A DNA stretch of 64,000 bases from Solwaraspora sp. WMMD791 (GCF_029581195.1 NZ_CP120737.1:4193001-4257000), one strand, 5' to 3'. Shown: positions 43,901 to 52,890, counted from the first letter of the stretch. Notes: a model not told the origin generated them from the letters alone. Translations and numbers: made by a program.

Positions 43901-46900
43901 TCCCGGTCCACCGCAGCGAAGATCACCGCCGTCGGTGGTACCGGAGCATTGGCCCGCAGCCCGTGGAACACGACGTCCAACAGCTGCAACGTCCAGGTGG
44001 GCGCCTTGTCGAAAGACCCGTCGAACTCGAACACCTTGGCGACGCTCACGGCGAGCCCGTCCGAGACCGTGTTCCAGTCCGGCGCCCACCGTTCCTGCTC
44101 GACCTGGTCGGCCTGGGCCACATGGTCGGCCTGGGCCACCTGCTCGGCCTGGCCCTGATCGACGTGTGCCGGCTGGTCGATGACGGTGGGCGCGGTCGGG
44201 AGGGCGTCGTTCACATGTGCCTGCAGCTGCCGGTCGATCAGGTCGATCTGGTCGGTGAGGACACGACGATGCGCCTCGATCTGCTCGGCGATCGGCCCGC
44301 TCGACGGTCCGGCCAGCCCGTCGCGTTCGGCGGTCAGTGACTGGAGACGATGCCGCAACGCCTCCACACCCTGATCGGCCCGGTCGGCCTCGGTGGTCCG
44401 AGTAGTCCCGGTGGTCTCGGTGGTCTGCTCAAGGGTGCCGGGTCGGTAGTCGTGTGGTGCCAGCAGCAGCCCGGAGACGCCGTCGTGGTGTGCCGAATCC
44501 GACCCGGTCAGCGGGACCCGGTCCGGGCCGAAGGCGATGAACCGCAGGTCGACCAGGCCGACCGGGGCACCTCGGCTCGGCGTCCGGCTGTCGTACCTGG
44601 TCACCGGCTGCTGATCGGCGGGAACCGTCACATCGACCCAGATCAGCCCCGACGAGCCGGCGTTGACCAGCGCGAACGCGTGGGTCGGCGCGTTGGGCGG
44701 CCCGGCCGTCAGGTAGGCGACCGACCCTGGCGAGCCGTCGAGCAGACCGGCGACCTGCTCGATGGTGCCCGCCTGCCGCCAGGGTTGCCCCTGCTCCATC
44801 GCGAAACGCTGGGCAGGCCCGGCCTCCAGGTAGCCGGAGTCCTGCACCGCCTTCGGCCTGGGCTTGAGGACGCCGACCCGGGTCAACGCGTCGTCGAGGT
44901 TCTGCAGTTGGGGCAGGCAGTCCAACGGCTGCGGATCCGCCAGGCGCGTCTGCTGCAGCGACTGCGCCGTCTGGGTGACCGTCTCCACCGTACGAGAGTC
45001 TGTCTCCACCGGACGGATGGTCGGCACCGCCGGGGGACCGGCCGGTGCCGCCGTGGTGTCGGGGGCCTGCGCGGCGTCGTCGGCCTTCGTGACGTACGAC
45101 GAGAAGACGTCCCCGTTGGACTGCTCATGATTGAGCCAGAGCTTGCTGTGGCCGCCGGAGACCAGCGGCTCGCGGACCAGGTAGACGAAGTCCTCGCGAT
45201 AGTCGCTGCCGATCCGGTCGAGCACGTCCCTGGAGAGTTCCCGGTGGTAGGCCAACTCCTGGAACCCGTCACGGGCCTCGGCCACCGCCCGGTTCGACTT
45301 GAGTTCACCGATGAAGCGGTCGAACAGACCGTCGGCGTCGAGCAGGTCACGATAGGGCGCGGTGGTGACGTCCTCAGGGCGGGGGTTCGTCGGCAGCGAC
45401 CGCTCGAACACCGTCCGGAAATCCTGCCGGAAGACGGTCCAGGCACGTTCCAACGCGACCGAGTCCAGCTCAGGAAAGTGCGCCGCCACCTCGTCGAACG
45501 TGCTGCGGGCCCGATCCAGCGTCCGTTCGAACATGGCTTCGGCGGTGAAGGCGTCGTACAGTTTCGTCCGACTTGTCTCCATCGCCTCCAGCAGCCGCTC
45601 CAACGGGGTCACCTGCGGGCCGTCGGGCGAGGTCTCGAAGGCCTCCCGGTACGCGGCCCGCACCGCCTGCTCCCAGCGGGCGTTGACCGTCGCCAGCCCT
45701 TCCGGGGACAGGGTGGACTTCGGGGTGCCGAACCGCCAGTCGACGTACGCCTGGTTGAACAGCTCGACCTGGATCTGGCGGATCCCCTCCGTACCTTCCA
45801 GCACGCCGGGAGGCATCTGCCCGTTGGTCGCCTCCCACAGCCGCCCCGGTGTCGGATACGGGTTGTCGCCCCCGTCGAGCAGGTGGCCCACCGTGGTGAT
45901 GTGGTCCGACCCCTCGCCGAGACGTGCCCGGACGTGTCCGGGCAGCTCCTGGTGGCGCCACCAGTCGAGGTCCGGGAACGGTTGATCGGGCCGGCGGCTG
46001 ATCAGCTGCGCGGCCTGCCGCTCCCTTGGGTCAGGGTGCAGGGCGAGTTTGGCTTCCTCCTGGGTCAGCGGCTCCGCGATCCCGAGGCCGTCGCGCCGTT
46101 GCGCGTTGAGCTTCAGCAGTTCGCTGGGGCGTACCCCGCGCTCGAGCCCCTTCTGGAACGCCGCCAGGTCGGCGCTGTCCAGGTCCAGCTCGTGCAGCCG
46201 TTGCTCGATGTTGGCCCGATGGTTCTCGAACGGGTTCAGCCGGGACTCGGCCAGCACCTTGTTCAGGCCCAGCCATCCGTCCTGGAAGATGCCGAGGACC
46301 TTGGGTCCGTCGGCGCGCTCCGCCCAGCCTCGACCGTCCGGCGCGTACTGGTCCGGGTGCGGGCTGAGCAGCTCCGCCCGGTCCAGTAGCTGCCCGTACT
46401 CGCTGTCCAGGGCGTGCCGGGCCTCCGGAGTCAACACCGGTTGACGCGGCGGCTGCGGCTGCGGGGACTGGGGCGGGGTGGTCGGCGCCGACGAGGAGGC
46501 GTCTGCGTCGGGCAGCGCCGCCGGTGCCGGGTCCGGCTGCGGCTGCGGCTGCGTCGCAACCGGCTGTGAATCCGGCGACTGGGCCTGCGGCTGGGATTGC
46601 GGCTGGGACTGCGGCTGGGGCTGCCCTGGTTGCTGACCGGGCGGGTCGCCGATCACCGACGACCGGGCCGACGTGGCCGAGGACGACACCGACGTCGTCC
46701 GGTCGAGACTGCTCACCGAGGTACGCGGGGATCCGTCCGGGGCGACCTGGCCGGCGACCACACTCGACGCTGTCCGGCCGGGCTCCGGTGTCGGCCTGGG
46801 CTGGGGCGAGGGGTTGGTCGGCTGCGTGCTGGACGAGCGCTGATCGGGTTGTCCCGGCCGCACCGGCGACGCCGCCTCACCGGTGGTCGCCACCGGGGAC

Positions 46901-48018
46901 GGGCGGGCCGACGCCTCGATGCCCGTCGGCACCGACGACACCGCGGTCTTCGGCGCGGTCCCCAGGTTCGCCGGCGGCAGTGACCCGGCGTGCGGCTCAC
47001 CCACCGGACGTACCGCCGACGGCTCACCCACCGGGCGGCCCGTCGGTGGCTCGATGACCAGCTTCGGCGGCGGTCCGCCGCCGTTGGTGAGGCTCAGGTC
47101 GATGCCCGGCGGTCGGGACGACGTGACCGATCCGATCGGCGGCGCGTTCGGTACCGACGTCGCCGGCACCGGCAGGGGCGGCCCGACCGGTCCGGGCAGC
47201 CCGCCGACGGGTCCCGGGCGGGACCCGGCCGGCACCATGTCGTGCAGACCCGGTACGGCTCCCGACAGGCCCATGACGGCCGAGATGCCGACCACGACCG
47301 GATCCGCCTCGTACTTCACCCCGTACGCCGTCTTGACGATCGCCTCCGGGGCGAGGTCGACCGCCATGTTGGTGCCGACGTTGGAGACGATCTCCGCCGT
47401 CGGCCGGATGACGACCTGGCTGGAGCGGACCGCCGCGCCCGCCACCTGCGCCGGGGTCCGCGCCGCCGGGGCCACCAGGGTGACGCCGTTGCGGGCGGCG
47501 ACGTGCAGCGCCGCGGCCAACCCGTCGCCGAACTGCAGAGCGGTGATCCGGGGCATCCCGGCGGCGACGACCCGCAGCGCCCGACCGAAGTTCACCGACA
47601 CCTGCACCACGACCCGCACCAGGCTGGACAGCAGTACGGAGACCGCCCGGGTGATCGCGGCGAAGAGCGGCCCGACGGCGAACGTCAGCGGGGTGAGCAC
47701 CACCCCGATCACGCCGACGATGATCTCGATCGTCCGCATCTGTTCCTGTTCGGCCCGCGCCTCCCGGACCGCCTGGGCGAAGTCCTGGATCGCCTGCCCG
47801 ACCGCGATCATCTCGTTGGCCACCGGGACGACCGTGTTGGTGACGATCCCGCCCCAGGCCTGCACCGCCCGGTCCCGGCCGGTGCCCCGCCAGGCGATCT
47901 CGCCGAGCGGTCCGGTGATCCCGCTGGCCCGCCGGAACAGGTCGTTGCCGAGCGCGACGAACGCGTTGCCGAGACTCTGGATCTGCTGGTCGTCGATCTC
48001 AGTCGGAAAGATCGGCAC
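37966..48018 (-). CDS. Giant type VII secretion-associated protein with papain-like (Tox-PL-like) domain
   Basis: The protein is 3350 residues long. Residues 1-95 are helical with a WXG-type Trp43-Arg-Gly45 turn, like CpnT-type N-terminal domains. 96-155 are hydrophobic, and about 245-525 are Pro/Gln/Ser-rich. Around 1030-1180 lies a papain-like signature: Cys1034 (DCLPQL), His1113 (THAFALVN) and Asp1129 (IWVDV), in the order and setting of glutamine-deamidase/Tox-PL domains. The remaining 2000 residues are mostly beta-strand and unrecognised. The GTG at 48018 is chosen for AAGGTG upstream and a start just after eccC; the frame is open further into eccC. It is probably an exported effector or surface toxin. 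The deamidase role is inference. Confidence 0.85.
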   Translation of the reverse strand: MPIFPTEIDDQQIQSLGNAFVALGNDLFRRASGITGPLGEIAWRGTGRDRAVQAWGGIVTNTVVPVANEMIAVGQAIQDFAQAVREARAEQEQMRTIEIIVGVIGVVLTPLTFAVGPLFAAITRAVSVLLSSLVRVVVQVSVNFGRALRVVAAGMPRITALQFGDGLAAALHVAARNGVTLVAPAARTPAQVAGAAVRSSQVVIRPTAEIVSNVGTNMAVDLAPEAIVKTAYGVKYEADPVVVGISAVMGLSGAVPGLHDMVPAGSRPGPVGGLPGPVGPPLPVPATSVPNAPPIGSVTSSRPPGIDLSLTNGGGPPPKLVIEPPTGRPVGEPSAVRPVGEPHAGSLPPANLGTAPKTAVSSVPTGIEASARPSPVATTGEAASPVRPGQPDQRSSSTQPTNPSPQPRPTPEPGRTASSVVAGQVAPDGSPRTSVSSLDRTTSVSSSATSARSSVIGDPPGQQPGQPQPQSQPQSQPQAQSPDSQPVATQPQPQPDPAPAALPDADASSSAPTTPPQSPQPQPPRQPVLTPEARHALDSEYGQLLDRAELLSPHPDQYAPDGRGWAERADGPKVLGIFQDGWLGLNKVLAESRLNPFENHRANIEQRLHELDLDSADLAAFQKGLERGVRPSELLKLNAQRRDGLGIAEPLTQEEAKLALHPDPRERQAAQLISRRPDQPFPDLDWWRHQELPGHVRARLGEGSDHITTVGHLLDGGDNPYPTPGRLWEATNGQMPPGVLEGTEGIRQIQVELFNQAYVDWRFGTPKSTLSPEGLATVNARWEQAVRAAYREAFETSPDGPQVTPLERLLEAMETSRTKLYDAFTAEAMFERTLDRARSTFDEVAAHFPELDSVALERAWTVFRQDFRTVFERSLPTNPRPEDVTTAPYRDLLDADGLFDRFIGELKSNRAVAEARDGFQELAYHRELSRDVLDRIGSDYREDFVYLVREPLVSGGHSKLWLNHEQSNGDVFSSYVTKADDAAQAPDTTAAPAGPPAVPTIRPVETDSRTVETVTQTAQSLQQTRLADPQPLDCLPQLQNLDDALTRVGVLKPRPKAVQDSGYLEAGPAQRFAMEQGQPWRQAGTIEQVAGLLDGSPGSVAYLTAGPPNAPTHAFALVNAGSSGLIWVDVTVPADQQPVTRYDSRTPSRGAPVGLVDLRFIAFGPDRVPLTGSDSAHHDGVSGLLLAPHDYRPGTLEQTTETTGTTRTTEADRADQGVEALRHRLQSLTAERDGLAGPSSGPIAEQIEAHRRVLTDQIDLIDRQLQAHVNDALPTAPTVIDQPAHVDQGQAEQVAQADHVAQADQVEQERWAPDWNTVSDGLAVSVAKVFEFDGSFDKAPTWTLQLLDVVFHGLRANAPVPPTAVIFAAVDRESGEVVEAGRDEPRQLHEIIGQEAPGKGADLVVLLVNNPGTLDPAILATLPEGTRLVQLSDAFSEGLRSVDRRHWPELVQRYVDFAGERRGITFGPPAHAQQFDALGDGQFDSGLRDLGDFAAQVVRFTSLSPSVARQLAADLTDDHYLRNLANSGDVVSSGGNMYEVRLKLGPSVAKPGYKAGEVNFAVPYGARAAPKSATAASQTASASTPAIGLPPESGVVAAVTATAAVTTSTGQSVTTMAEYATSIKSFKTPGYFDYPEPRITVRRIGSAEAARSVLIGKQLTVRYLKETLVPDLSGLRAPDGEQDQLSPGTVTGDLDGAWKKVVSVDLGVIRSKLLDHYHSDTTDADGVVHRRRARPEVLRSIAEFLSERTLTHHPRDLASGALLLSVPHTLDGRSRTDQLTLTLTPQDTSSSPHTWAIDRMSNTILRLDSLGGTKAAGKDGNGSSAQLAASVGSGFGINEMTDPQTGDVETPGRGVVRGVLGGATAKAINVSDASQHAQKAVVERTTDALLMNRSLTATVVVTPEVGARWRFTGPARTFLAAARDEAGSTSALTPLTFLTPAQTGVQQPFTVLPMVTGIAKVEQVFPAVLASIREALEGFIKGNAVSPVEIAAMERHFAAHFSGSALLTGHGKAVDGGLQASYELGTYLVHVEFWVDQKGNVTDQSLFGVAGSARSDDKLTIDSSAKYGGKLVTRTGVTTSQQIGVDGTVIGRKKFGPVLDWRVQGGFNVGTDLTFSQANSDSAMVGYRGNRRIKLTGAGVRGRYAVRLRVETLVLDLTGTEDPQLTETSIESTVTTIGRLDSDRVDALPQLGVLDLADPGPEVKLPPGSTPLTPPKTAAVAGAIAELLGYPDEIDITQIDKDTVTTGVRVVNLYGPANALSPSGTTYLGLFTAADGTSWYLTVHRRLYRARPVDILRDPVKALTDVDLRRGSQFSGGPENVKDVNSSLDTSTAYKIKWPWRLLATLGLRGERDGTAIGLTGTYGGQVAFTLWDHTSGHGISGVNRRSAKDSTASDLYQFHTVLEVRATRKGVDDTMVTETRLVPAGSMTAVLLRTETLRFPDRYNLPAPALTGTVTEALAGQFVSTSETTTSETTTSETTVGQARRYLPPTVASGQSLGLGDVVELSNADDVMPTVLTLLPHVTGTSQAWSVVARRQDKLAMLLEADALHVLAPYLGANGALQLLLPRKTWYGWTVDVVTVTARMGQGTHIGSLPAKEKSDTYHQGGVQSDDRRGRGFEWSRGGGLSVPGSGEALGVAVRLFGRSVGRNRVRTVAVSKSDRQQERLKIDDKANKADTDSRKYVGFEEYTHPWTFTIRVATVSSPPEMVVWMSLGQAGPITTWWARQRPQPAQTRTLPGTLRLHYPTALTTDIPMLPVGSAVTQVVVYRDRRPADLLPYYDLSARRLGAIGGKVRSKVLLNDLTVDRSMLAAAVRGVQNTVFRHTDRLPHPPYWLAPGTQGHLATQVVPAVLLGLGDRILQPGGVRIPGLSHLLIAEPTVQLLPHTLTYLYSVKLTNESVRELGDETETGTTVTNSRDQEFLQTKLASSTERPDPLTVSSTVEHTHEDKTEGYVYLVSSGTFRITGTHTVHQPITIDLTVSNAAVITVTAAAAKALKLPEAVPLVGPPTHPRTTALHDGEILVVESTRATDLTPLDPQTLPHHPGVTTVVVDIDSTGTVHLGGQQIDDPQAVAAQIQHTVGWSRQDILLLPKHPAELSGTSGAAHLRKLARYLHRSLSVQVVVPTRAGFDAPGRIWRWYREDRGAWFKADGVAHMQELLGGPSPPPPHVEIVEAVPGTVPEPVATTAAEAVTGTVPDGVSGTVPEVAEQLPDPASSAAQAFLDSPRSVTLAPRDTTASMVPPEPTAHLAESVRRDLADRAALAGLDASVASTAITRTAVLAEQMFGDLDQVETRRLWTMVKLVAAPLRAGNDPQRITEDSLTTAVRQLLNLDDGRPIEDGHWTLIDELVRC

Positions 48019-48041
48019 GTCGCACCTTCCTGGTCGGCACG

Positions 48042-51000
48042 TCAGGCTTCCTCGATCGCCACCTGGATCACCGTGTCGGGGTGTGCGCGGCGCAGCAGCC
48101 GGCCCCGGCCCGGTGGCCCGTCGCCCGCCCGGTGGCCGCCGAACAGCACCCCTTCGCGGCTGTCTCCGGGCAGGATCAGCGCGGCCGGTTGCTGCTCGCG
48201 CAGCCGGGCGAGCAGCTGATCGACGGCGAACCCACGGGAGCTGCCGGTGACCCGCCGGGCCAGCACCACGTGGAACCCGAGATCGTGCCCGTGCGCCAGT
48301 CGGTCGACCAGCGGCGACAGCGGCGAGGTGCCGCCGCCGACGAGGTCGTGGTCGTCGACCACCACGAACAGCTGCGGCCCCTGCCACCAGTCGCGGCGGG
48401 CCAGGTCCTGGCCGGTCAACCCGGGTGGTGGCATCCGCTCGGCGAGTTTGTGGTCGACCTGTGCGACGTACTCGGCGGCGGCGGTCGGGTCGGCGGCGTA
48501 GGCACCCAGGTAGTCCTCCGGCACCGCCCCGAGCAGCGTGCGCCGGTAGTCGAGCACGACGAACCTGATCTCCCACGCCGTGTAGCGGCGGGCCATCGCC
48601 GCCATCCAGGTCCGCAGCAGCTGGGTCTTGCCGGCACCGGAATCGCCGAGCACCACCAGGTGCGGGTCGTCGTTGATCAGGTCGAGGTGGACCGGGGCGA
48701 GGCCGACCTCGTCCAGGCCGACCGGTACGCCGGCGACGGCGGCGTCGACCGGCAGCTGCGCCGCGGCCAGCCGGCGTGGCAGGACCCGTACCTCGGGGGC
48801 CGCCGGCCCACTCCAGCCGGCGGCCAGTTTGCCGATCGCCTCGTCGATCGCCTCGGCGAGGGCGTCGACCGTGTCGGCGTCGTCGACGCGCGGCAGCAAC
48901 GCCTGGTACGGCACCCCGGGCGGGGCCAGTCCCCGGCCGGCGACGACGTCCCCGAGCGCGCGGGCCGCCGGCCGGCTGATCTCGCTCTCCGACGGGTCGT
49001 TGAGCCGCAGTTCGAGCCGGCCGGCGAGGCTGTCCCGCAGGTTGGAGCGGATGTCGAACCAGCGGTTCGCGGTCACCACGACGTGCACCCCGACGCCGAG
49101 GCCACGCGCCGCCACGTCCACGACGACCTCGTCGGCCAGGTCGAACTCGGCCCGGATGGCGGGCCAGTTGTCCAGCATCAGGAACACGTCGGCGGCGCGC
49201 ACGTCGGCGGGCAGTCCGCCACTGGCCCGCAGCTGCCGCCAACGGGCGGCCGAGTCGACGCCCAGGTCGGCGAAGATCCGTTCGCGGTCGTCGACGAGTC
49301 GCCGGATGTCCAGCAGGATCCGGCGGGCCAGCTCCACGTCGCGGCGACCGGCGACCCCGGCGACGTGCGGGGCGGCGGCGAGCGCCCGCAGCCCACCGCC
49401 GCCGAGGTCGACGCAGGCGAACTGGGCCTCGTCCGGGGTGTGGGTCAGCATCAGGGCCAGCATGGTGGTGCGCAGCAGGGTGCTCTTGCCGGTCTGCGGC
49501 GCACCGACCACGGCGAGGTTCCCGGCGACGCCGAAGTCGACAAGCATCGGAGACTGCTGCTGGGTGGCCGGCTGGTCCAGGACACCCAGCGGCACCCGCA
49601 GCCCGCCCGGCCAGGGCCAGCTCACGGCCTGCAGGCCACGCTCCGACACCTCGCCGACCGGTCCGAGCACGGATCCGAGAGCGATCGCCGGCGGCAGCGG
49701 CGGCAGCCATACCTGGTGGGCCACCGCGTCGACCTGCGCCAGCGCGGTCGTCACCAGATCCAGTGTCGACGGTCCGTCGACGCCGCCCTCGACCGGCCCG
49801 GGATCGGCTGCCGGACCGGGGTCGGGCGCCGGGGCGTCGCGGGTGACCGGGCCGAACGGCACCGGGACGAGTTGGACCGGCGCGGCCGGTCGGGCCGCCG
49901 GCCAGGCCGGACCGGAGACGTGCGAGACCCGGAACCGGCGGTACGACGACTCGTCGACCTTCAGGTACGCCGAACCGGGCAACGACGGCAGCAGGTACGC
50001 GTCGACGGTGCCGAGCACCGCCCGGCTCTCGGCGGCGCTGAACGTCCGCAGCCCGATCCGGTACGACAGGTGCGACTCCAGACCCCGCAGCCGACCCTCG
50101 TCGAGCCGTTGGCTGGCCAGCAGCAGATGGATGCCGAGGCTGCGGCCCACCCGACCGATCTGCACGAACAGGTCGATGAAGTCCGGCCGGCCGGTGAGCA
50201 GCTCACCGAACTCGTCCACGATCACCAGCAGGTACGGCAGCGCCGGCAGCGGGCTGCCGTCGACAGCCGTACCGCCGGCGGCACGGCGCACCTGGTACTC
50301 GCGTACCGAATCGACGTTGCCGGCGTCGCGCAGCAGCCGCTGCCGACGCTGCTGTTCCCCGACGAGCGCCGATCTGACCCGGTCCACCAACGCCATGTCG
50401 TCGGCCAGGTTGGTGATCAGACCGGCGACGTGCGGCAGGTCGACGGCGTTGGCGAAGGTGGCCCCGCCCTTGAAGTCGACGAGCACGAAACTCAGCAGAT
50501 CCGGCGGGTGGGTCATGGCCAGCCCCACCAGCAGGGTACGCAGCAGTTCGCTCTTGCCCGACCCGGTCGCACCGATCACCAGCCCGTGCGGTCCGACGCC
50601 GCCCTGCGCCGACTCCTTCAGGTCCAGCACCACCGGTCGGCCGTCGCTGTCGATGCCGATCGGTGCCCGCAGCAGCTGCTCGCTACCGGCCGGCAACCAG
50701 CGACCGGTGCCGACGACCTCGTCGCGGGACAGACCCAGCAGTTCCGGTACCGACAGCGACCCGGCCAGCTCGGCGGCCCGGGGCGGCCGCAGCCGCAGTG
50801 GTGCCATGGCGCGGGCCAGACACTGTGCCAACGCCGGGGTCGGCGCGTCGCCCACCAGGTCGTCGACCGCGACGATCAGCTCCGACCGGCCGGCGAGCGT
50901 CAGCTGCCCGCCGTCGTCGACGCTGACCCGTACGTCGGCGCGCGGCGGCTGGTACGACGGGCGGGTCACCAGACACACCACGCTCACCCCGGTGGCCTTG

Positions 51001-52073
51001 CCCGCCCGGGCCAGCAGTTCGGTGAGGACCGGTTCCCGCACCCAGGTGCTGGTCGGGTCGTAGCCGTCGATCAGCAGCACCAGCCGGCGGCCCGGGTCGG
51101 CCTCGGCCCGCGACAGCAGCAGCGGTTCGTCGGCGGCGGCGAGCCGGGCCAGCCACAGCTCCAGGAGTCCGACCAGGGCCGACAGCTCCTCGGCGACGGC
51201 GACCGACGCGACCGACGGCGGCAGGTCGGCGACCTCCCCGGTGGGGCCGGCGGTCCGGACGTGCGGCAGCCAGGCCGCCCACCGCCAGTGGTCGACGGTG
51301 TCCGGCGCGCATACCACCACGGCGACGTCCTCCGGTGCGTGCAACGCCGCCGTCTGGCACAGGATGGCCCGGCCGACCGTGCGGGTCGCCGTCGGCGGGC
51401 CGATCACGCTGACCACCCCGGCCCGGCCCAGGTCGATCAGGCCGGGTTGCCGGCCGACCGTACCGACCTGCTGGACCACCTCCTCGGCGGCCGCCGCGAG
51501 CTGCGGGTCGGTGTCGGCCATCGGGTCGGCCCGGGCCGACAGCGCCACCGGTACGCACAGTGGACCGGTACCCAGGCCGATCCGGATCCAGAGGAAGTCG
51601 GGATCGGTGGGTCGGCGCTCCCACAGCCGCTGCCGGTGCCAGGCGATCGCGAGCAGCCGCTGCGGCGACGGGTGGGCCACGGCAACCGCGGCACGTTGCG
51701 CGGCGGCGATGCCTCGGGCGTCACGGCGGATCCCGACCAGGTGCTGGTGGTAGCGGATGCGCTGGCGGGCCCGCTGACGGCGGGCGTGGGCGCTCATCTG
51801 GTAGCGGATGCCGAAGGTCGACACGATCGAGACCACGATGAAAGCGATGCCGGCCACCACCATCCAGCGGTGGCCGATCGTGATCATGTAGCCGGCCATC
51901 GCGATCGTGCTGAGCAGCGGCAACAGCAAGGTGATCAGCGCGACGCCGCCGTTGGCGGAGGTGTCGGTGGGCGGGGCCGCCACGGTGAGCCGGCCCTGTG
52001 GCAGCGGCGGCGTGCCGGTACGGGCGGCCCGGTGCAGCAACCGGACGGGAAACGGGGACCCTGGTGTCGACAT
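48042..52073 (-). CDS. eccC: Type VII secretion ATPase EccC (fused EccCa-EccCb)
   Basis: The 1343-residue protein has two N-terminal membrane helices (about 42-87), a DUF region, and three FtsK/SpoIIIE-type ATPase domains. Their Walker A motifs are GATGSGKS near 500, GAPQTGKS near 855 and GDSGAGKT near 1140. Walker B of the first domain is LLVIVDEFGEL. This is the motor that recognises substrate signals and drives ESX export. All three domains are on one chain rather than split. It lies 24 bases after the WXG-like gene and just before the giant protein gene. Confidence 0.95.
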   Translation of the reverse strand: MSTPGSPFPVRLLHRAARTGTPPLPQGRLTVAAPPTDTSANGGVALITLLLPLLSTIAMAGYMITIGHRWMVVAGIAFIVVSIVSTFGIRYQMSAHARRQRARQRIRYHQHLVGIRRDARGIAAAQRAAVAVAHPSPQRLLAIAWHRQRLWERRPTDPDFLWIRIGLGTGPLCVPVALSARADPMADTDPQLAAAAEEVVQQVGTVGRQPGLIDLGRAGVVSVIGPPTATRTVGRAILCQTAALHAPEDVAVVVCAPDTVDHWRWAAWLPHVRTAGPTGEVADLPPSVASVAVAEELSALVGLLELWLARLAAADEPLLLSRAEADPGRRLVLLIDGYDPTSTWVREPVLTELLARAGKATGVSVVCLVTRPSYQPPRADVRVSVDDGGQLTLAGRSELIVAVDDLVGDAPTPALAQCLARAMAPLRLRPPRAAELAGSLSVPELLGLSRDEVVGTGRWLPAGSEQLLRAPIGIDSDGRPVVLDLKESAQGGVGPHGLVIGATGSGKSELLRTLLVGLAMTHPPDLLSFVLVDFKGGATFANAVDLPHVAGLITNLADDMALVDRVRSALVGEQQRRQRLLRDAGNVDSVREYQVRRAAGGTAVDGSPLPALPYLLVIVDEFGELLTGRPDFIDLFVQIGRVGRSLGIHLLLASQRLDEGRLRGLESHLSYRIGLRTFSAAESRAVLGTVDAYLLPSLPGSAYLKVDESSYRRFRVSHVSGPAWPAARPAAPVQLVPVPFGPVTRDAPAPDPGPAADPGPVEGGVDGPSTLDLVTTALAQVDAVAHQVWLPPLPPAIALGSVLGPVGEVSERGLQAVSWPWPGGLRVPLGVLDQPATQQQSPMLVDFGVAGNLAVVGAPQTGKSTLLRTTMLALMLTHTPDEAQFACVDLGGGGLRALAAAPHVAGVAGRRDVELARRILLDIRRLVDDRERIFADLGVDSAARWRQLRASGGLPADVRAADVFLMLDNWPAIRAEFDLADEVVVDVAARGLGVGVHVVVTANRWFDIRSNLRDSLAGRLELRLNDPSESEISRPAARALGDVVAGRGLAPPGVPYQALLPRVDDADTVDALAEAIDEAIGKLAAGWSGPAAPEVRVLPRRLAAAQLPVDAAVAGVPVGLDEVGLAPVHLDLINDDPHLVVLGDSGAGKTQLLRTWMAAMARRYTAWEIRFVVLDYRRTLLGAVPEDYLGAYAADPTAAAEYVAQVDHKLAERMPPPGLTGQDLARRDWWQGPQLFVVVDDHDLVGGGTSPLSPLVDRLAHGHDLGFHVVLARRVTGSSRGFAVDQLLARLREQQPAALILPGDSREGVLFGGHRAGDGPPGRGRLLRRAHPDTVIQVAIEEA

Positions 52074-52097
52074 GGCTTCCCTGCGGTCCGGCCCGGT

Positions 52098-52592
52098 TCA
52101 GGACCGGGCCACCTCGGTGAGAACGACGGGATTGGGGGCGCCGCCCGGCGGAGTGTCGTCGTCGCCGGTGCCGCCGGACGGACCGGTGCCGCCGCCGGCA
52201 CCACCGCCGCCGGTGCCACCACCGACCGCGTCGATGAACGTGTCGAAGATGTCGACGGTCTGCGTCTCGGCGGCGTCGTAGTTGAGTGCCGCCCGCCGCA
52301 GGTTGACCCCGATCACCGCGAACAGCCCGGGCGGATCGTCGTTGAACAGTTCGCTGGCCGCCATGTTGAAGTCGTCGAAGAGGTGCTGCGCGTCGGTCGC
52401 GCTCGGCCCCAGCCAGGCACCTGCCCCGGACAGCCCGTTGAGCGCGCCGACGATCCGTTCCAGACACCCCGCGACCCGACCGGCGTCGTTGATCACCTGC
52501 TGACCGCTGCTGGCCAACGTGGCGATGTCGCAGGAGATGCTGCTGGTGTTGTAGACCGGGTCGGGCCCGAGGGGGCTGTCGGCCAGGGGCAT
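52098..52592 (-). CDS. WXG100-like ESX substrate with Gly-rich tail
   Basis: The 164-residue protein is helical with a WLG turn (AWLGPSA near 60), preceded and followed by long helices as in WXG100 proteins. Its helical part ends in NYDAAE, matching the YxxxE export signal. A Gly/Ser/Asp-rich tail of about 35 residues is unusual for the family. It starts one base after the previous WXG100 stop and precedes eccC. Confidence 0.8.
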   Translation of the reverse strand: MPLADSPLGPDPVYNTSSISCDIATLASSGQQVINDAGRVAGCLERIVGALNGLSGAGAWLGPSATDAQHLFDDFNMAASELFNDDPPGLFAVIGVNLRRAALNYDAAETQTVDIFDTFIDAVGGGTGGGGAGGGTGPSGGTGDDDTPPGGAPNPVVLTEVARS

Positions 52593-52593
52593 C

Positions 52594-52890
52594 TCACGAT
52601 CCCCGTACGGTGTAGTAGTTGGCGGTCTCCGTCCGCTGGTAGTTGTCCACCGTGGTCTGCATCCGGCTGATGATCGCGTCGATCGCGTCGATCAGGTCGG
52701 TGTTCGCGCCGATCAGGTCCTGCGACAGGCCGGCGAAGGTCGACGCGGCGGGCCCGGTCCAGCCGGTCGTGGCGGCGTCCAACGCTCCCTCGATGCCGGT
52801 CAGCAGCTCGTCGACGGTGTCACGTTCGGTCCGGAGGGTCGTGATCGCGGCACGCACCGCGTCCATGTCGACGTAGTACATCAGCGGCAT
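52594..52890 (-). CDS. WXG100 family protein (EsxA/B-like)
   Basis: The 98-residue protein has the two-helix WXG100 fold with GWTGPA at the turn near 44 and the YQRTE (YxxxE) signal near the C-terminus. It would be exported by EccC as a dimer with a neighbour, probably the next gene's product. The ATG at 52890 has AGGAGCCGG upstream; the long in-frame extension 5' of it is not family-like. Confidence 0.88.
   Translation of the reverse strand: MPLMYYVDMDAVRAAITTLRTERDTVDELLTGIEGALDAATTGWTGPAASTFAGLSQDLIGANTDLIDAIDAIISRMQTTVDNYQRTETANYYTVRGS

Noticed and set aside
44350-46389. Plus-strand open frame of 679 codons within the giant protein gene
   Set aside because: Composition is Arg/Gly/Val-rich with no motif, and the minus frame is one continuous protein through the same region.
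37966-49710. Extending the giant gene upstream to 49710
   Set aside because: The open frame continues antisense-free into eccC in another frame, but that part is Arg/Ala-rich noise; the GTG at 48018 with a ribosome binding site starts the helical WXG-like domain.
48081-52670. Very long plus-strand open frame (1529 codons) opposite eccC
   Set aside because: It is the antisense shadow of a high-GC gene. EccC on the minus strand has all ATPase motifs, while the plus frame has only Arg/Gly/Gln-rich low-complexity sequence.
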